From an uncultured Lachnoanaerobaculum sp. (GTDB lineage Bacteria; Bacillota; Clostridia; Lachnospirales; Lachnospiraceae), in the NCBI GenBank assembly GCA_916720285.1, contig CAKAQP010000126.1, positions 1 through 6,693 of the forward strand: a DNA stretch of 6,693 nucleotides. Reading direction: 5' to 3'. A program made the position numbers and the translations under genes. A model generated the notes under the pieces. The model did no database searches. It was given only the letters and a program-made list of their open reading frames with translations, and had not been told where the DNA came from. Positions 3,887 to 6,693 of the stretch are shown one piece after another. Each line of letters opens with the position of its first letter. The stretch's first letter is position 1.

Positions 3887-6693
3887 TCACAAGGGTAAAA
3901 GACTGTTGGCGGGTCTACTATCCTTTTTAATGGCAGCGACAACGCTGCCCTTTGGGGAGATGGAAGTAAAGGCGACCAGCTTGGTGCCGAATACAAGTTT
4001 AACAGCACCTAACGGTGGTGGTAGGTATCCATATATGCATACCACAGGTTCTGGTAATAATAGTGTCAGTTATGGATCTTCTTCATCTACAGGATTTACG
4101 TTTCAGAAGATGGGAGCAGGACTAAGCGGTCCAACTACAAATTATGATCCAGCTGGAACATATGATCCATACGGAATATATGTTGGTACAACTAGATTTC
4201 GTGTGTCTCCAAGTATATGGCAAACAAATTCATTTAATATTACTGCAGTAAGAGATGATAGTCATTCATCTAGAAATGGATCTTTAAAAGGATATGATAC
4301 CGCAGTTCGTACTGCATTTGGAGGTAATTATTGGGCTACATACTATGGATTTGGTGTGCCTAGGTCGGATAGTGATATTTCTTCTCCTGTTTTGAAGTAT
4401 TTAGATCCACAGGTGATTTATAATGCAAATAATAATATTGATCCCGAAGAGGCATATTTGCAGGGACATGATGGTGGATCATGGGAAGGGGTAAGGCCAA
4501 ATAGAAAACGAAGATTTATGACGAATGATTTTCCTGTAAAACTCTTTCCTGCTACATATAATGGAGGTATTACACAACTTCAAGTACCGGGGAAAACGGA
4601 AAAGATAGAAGTTCGTCAGGAAATAAAGCCTGATGATGATGATAAGAACTTGCTTGTAACTTATACAGTAGCTAATACAACAAGTGATCCTGTAAAGTTT
4701 ATGATAGGTAATGAGTCAGATACATTCCTATATAATCATGATAAAGCACCTATTTTAGTAACCCAAGGTGGACAACATCTTCATATGATGGCAAATTTAT
4801 CAGATAGTGAAGCGCAGAGATTATATAATCTTCCATCTTCAGATACTGAGAAACTTGCATCACCTGATAATAAATATCGTTTATCTGACTTCGATGTAAA
4901 AGTAAAGTCAGGAGATGGGAGAGTCTGGGCAGGACAATTTGAAATGGCACCAAAACAAAAGGACTATTATGAGGCTGTATTTCATACCGGTTTTGCATTT
5001 GCAAAAACTAGAGACTCATTAGTTCAAGGTTATGACTCTGCAGCAGCTTTCTCAGCCTTCTTTGATTTGGCACCGGGAGAGACAAAGAGTGCAACTTTTG
5101 AAGTATCTATGAGAGTATCTGTTTACTACGTAGATCCTACTTATGGAGGTCAAAATGGTACTTCTACAGGTTATATTACAAAGCCGTACACAACAATACA
5201 GGCTGCTATAGATGCGATAGGAGCCAGTAAAACCGAGAAGGCATATATCTATGTAATGGATGATACCGAGGTGCCTGCAACACTTAACTGGGACAATGCA
5301 CCGGATCTAAAGAGTCTTACAATACAAACCAGTTTATATGATAAGATAGGTTCGATGAGTGTGTCAGATGCTCCAGGTTATTATGGCACTCATCCGGAAG
5401 ATATGCCTAACGGTCCGGCAAAGAAGCTTATTCGTAAGAATAATTTCACCGGCGATCTTATAGAGGTTCCTGCCGGAAAGACACTTACTCTTACAAATAT
5501 AGAGATAGATGGTAACAAGGCTGCAACTGATGCAGCAGGTACCAATGTTACAGGTGCTTTGGTAAAGGTTGAAGGCCAACTTAATTTAAAGGCAGGAACT
5601 ACACTGACAAATAACAAGGTTAAAGGAACTACTGCTAAGGCTTCTGCTATAGATGTTGGAGGTGATGGTGTAGTAGCAGCAAATGCAGGTACAGGTACTG
5701 TAAATATTACAGCTAACGAATCTGATAATAATGTTTCTGCTGTAAGTCTGGCTAATGCAAAGGCTATTACCGGTTCAACACCAACTATATACCCGTTTAC
5801 ACTCGCCGGAAATGTAAATGTAACAGGAAACACTACTACAGATACAACTACAAATACAACAACTAATGCCAATATAGGTCTTGGTGCAAACTATTTGTAT
5901 ATACCGGAAGGTGCCAAGTTTACCGGAAGTGTTGGTGTAAATGAAGCAGACCAAACAAGACTACCTTCTTCAAATACTGAGGGTAGTACAGTACTGGACT
6001 ACTCAGGAAGAGGAACTGTGGCACTTCCATATTCAATAAGCAATATTACTGCAGATAAGCCGGGACAAACAATTGCACCTGGAAATATATCACAACAGGT
6101 AAGAACAGGAACAACTATAAACGGTGGAACGAATCAGTTACAAAACGTTGTATACTTAAAGGCTCCTGTATATAGCTTTACACTAAACTATGCAGATGAG
6201 AACGGAAACAGCATTCCGTTTGTAAATATGAGCTTTACAGGAAATGATCATATACTTTTAGCAAACCCGTATACAACTTCATATGCGGCAGGTGCAAATA
6301 TAAAATATGATTTACCTACACTTACAAATACACCTACAACTACTCCTACAACTACTCCTACAGTTGATTATTCAGGATATGTATTTGACAGAGTTGATAT
6401 TCCGTCTGTAGTAACAACTGTACGTTCAGAAAACGATACATCAGGCAAACCGAACGGAAACATTATAGGTACAATGGGCACCAACCCTGTAAATATTACT
6501 GTGTACTTTAAGAAAAATATTGTACGTTACCATTTTGATTCAAAGGGTGGTAATACTATAGCAAATATGGAAGAGAATACCGTTGCATCGACTACGACTC
6601 CGGGAACAGTACCGACATCGGCTCTGGGACCAATACCGACACCGACAAAGTACGGTTATGTATTTAGCGGATGGTTTACATATACCGATATAA
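3873..6693 (+). CDS. Large secreted surface protein with beta-helix and InlB-type repeat (3' end outside window)
   Basis: An open frame of 940 codons runs off the window. ATG 3873 follows GAGGTGA (3863-3869), and an in-frame TGA at 3867 excludes an earlier start. Residues 1-34 form a Sec signal peptide (KKNNHKGKR, hydrophobic core 11-27, likely cleavage after VKA34). Residues 35-415 are a large domain I cannot assign, with a beta-rich part around 235-290. From 417, VDPTYGG...PYTTIQAAIDAI is the usual entry to a pectin-lyase-like right-handed beta-helix, continuing as Asn/Thr/Gly-rich coils at about 523-690, with a Thr-rich run at 654-664. Residues 767-884 resemble a MucBP-like module (YADENGN... 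to VYFKKN). YHFDSKGG (886 on) to GYVFSGWFTYTD is the start of an InlB/Listeria-Bacteroides repeat. This architecture suggests a cell-wall adhesin whose anchor lies downstream. It has its own long leader and is not part of the ABC operon. Confidence 0.85.
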   Translation, partial: MKKNNHKGKRLLAGLLSFLMAATTLPFGEMEVKATSLVPNTSLTAPNGGGRYPYMHTTGSGNNSVSYGSSSSTGFTFQKMGAGLSGPTTNYDPAGTYDPYGIYVGTTRFRVSPSIWQTNSFNITAVRDDSHSSRNGSLKGYDTAVRTAFGGNYWATYYGFGVPRSDSDISSPVLKYLDPQVIYNANNNIDPEEAYLQGHDGGSWEGVRPNRKRRFMTNDFPVKLFPATYNGGITQLQVPGKTEKIEVRQEIKPDDDDKNLLVTYTVANTTSDPVKFMIGNESDTFLYNHDKAPILVTQGGQHLHMMANLSDSEAQRLYNLPSSDTEKLASPDNKYRLSDFDVKVKSGDGRVWAGQFEMAPKQKDYYEAVFHTGFAFAKTRDSLVQGYDSAAAFSAFFDLAPGETKSATFEVSMRVSVYYVDPTYGGQNGTSTGYITKPYTTIQAAIDAIGASKTEKAYIYVMDDTEVPATLNWDNAPDLKSLTIQTSLYDKIGSMSVSDAPGYYGTHPEDMPNGPAKKLIRKNNFTGDLIEVPAGKTLTLTNIEIDGNKAATDAAGTNVTGALVKVEGQLNLKAGTTLTNNKVKGTTAKASAIDVGGDGVVAANAGTGTVNITANESDNNVSAVSLANAKAITGSTPTIYPFTLAGNVNVTGNTTTDTTTNTTTNANIGLGANYLYIPEGAKFTGSVGVNEADQTRLPSSNTEGSTVLDYSGRGTVALPYSISNITADKPGQTIAPGNISQQVRTGTTINGGTNQLQNVVYLKAPVYSFTLNYADENGNSIPFVNMSFTGNDHILLANPYTTSYAAGANIKYDLPTLTNTPTTTPTTTPTVDYSGYVFDRVDIPSVVTTVRSENDTSGKPNGNIIGTMGTNPVNITVYFKKNIVRYHFDSKGGNTIANMEENTVASTTTPGTVPTSALGPIPTPTKYGYVFSGWFTYTDI
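6333..6362 (+). repeat. 12-bp in-frame microrepeat encoding PTTT units
   Basis: The unit CCTACAACTACT occurs at 6333-6344 and 6345-6356, followed by CCTACA (6357-6362), about 2.5 copies. It encodes PTTTPTTTPT (residues 821-830) inside the MucBP-like segment. Because the unit is a multiple of three, slippage would change linker length by four residues without breaking the frame. A Thr/Pro stretch of this kind is a likely flexible or glycosylated spacer. Confidence 0.7.

Noticed and set aside
4641..4655. DDDDK string in the surface protein
   Set aside because: It matches an enteropeptidase recognition string only by chance; nothing else suggests processing there.
5390..5872. 160-codon minus-strand open frame rich in Val, Ala and Thr
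   Set aside because: It lies wholly opposite the beta-helix part of the surface protein and reads as the complement of its Asn/Thr/Gly-rich codons; it has no recognisable protein features of its own.

Overview
The window looks like a low-GC Clostridia chromosome, probably Lachnospiraceae. The reasons are the AT-rich composition, Gram-positive Shine-Dalgarno sequences, a lipobox-bearing binding protein, and a very large secreted protein ending in an InlB-type repeat. An oral genus such as Lachnoanaerobaculum is a guess from protein style; I could not search. All real genes lie on the + strand.

Region 1 (1-178) is the 3' end of a gene whose short tail resembles the C-terminus of GH114/TM1410-type proteins. 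Region 2 (236-3335) is a complete FecBCD/BtuFCD-type ABC importer: substrate-binding lipoprotein (327-1382), permease (1437-2513) and ATPase (2510-3280). It has a good promoter at 236-263, a palindrome just downstream that could be an operator, an internal terminator-like hairpin between the lipoprotein and permease genes, and a strong 18-bp terminator hairpin at the end. The internal hairpin would make lipoprotein mRNA more abundant than permease/ATPase mRNA. The cargo is an iron-siderophore, haem or corrinoid type complex; no cobalamin riboswitch is visible, which mildly favours iron or haem.

Region 3 (3336-3872) is a gap of more than 500 bases that precedes one gene. It is not empty. After an AT-rich stretch with a weak promoter candidate come at least six successive hairpins. 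Three of them present the same 9-nt apical loop, WWGGGCTAG, in exactly the same register on unrelated stems, and a degenerate fourth copy (TTGGGCAG) sits between them. The last two belong to a 52-bp tandem repeat whose pairing is kept despite base changes. I do not recognise this as a known riboswitch or leader class. It is the most promising undescribed element here: a multi-copy loop-motif RNA leader upstream of a surface protein.

Region 4 (3873-6693, running off the window) is the first 940 codons of a giant secreted protein. It has a signal peptide, a large N-terminal domain I cannot assign, a pectin-lyase-like beta-helix region, a MucBP-like segment and the start of an InlB/Listeria-Bacteroides repeat. 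It is probably a cell-surface adhesin, with its anchoring region beyond the window. A small upstream ORF (3833-3886) overlaps its start codon and may couple or dampen its translation.
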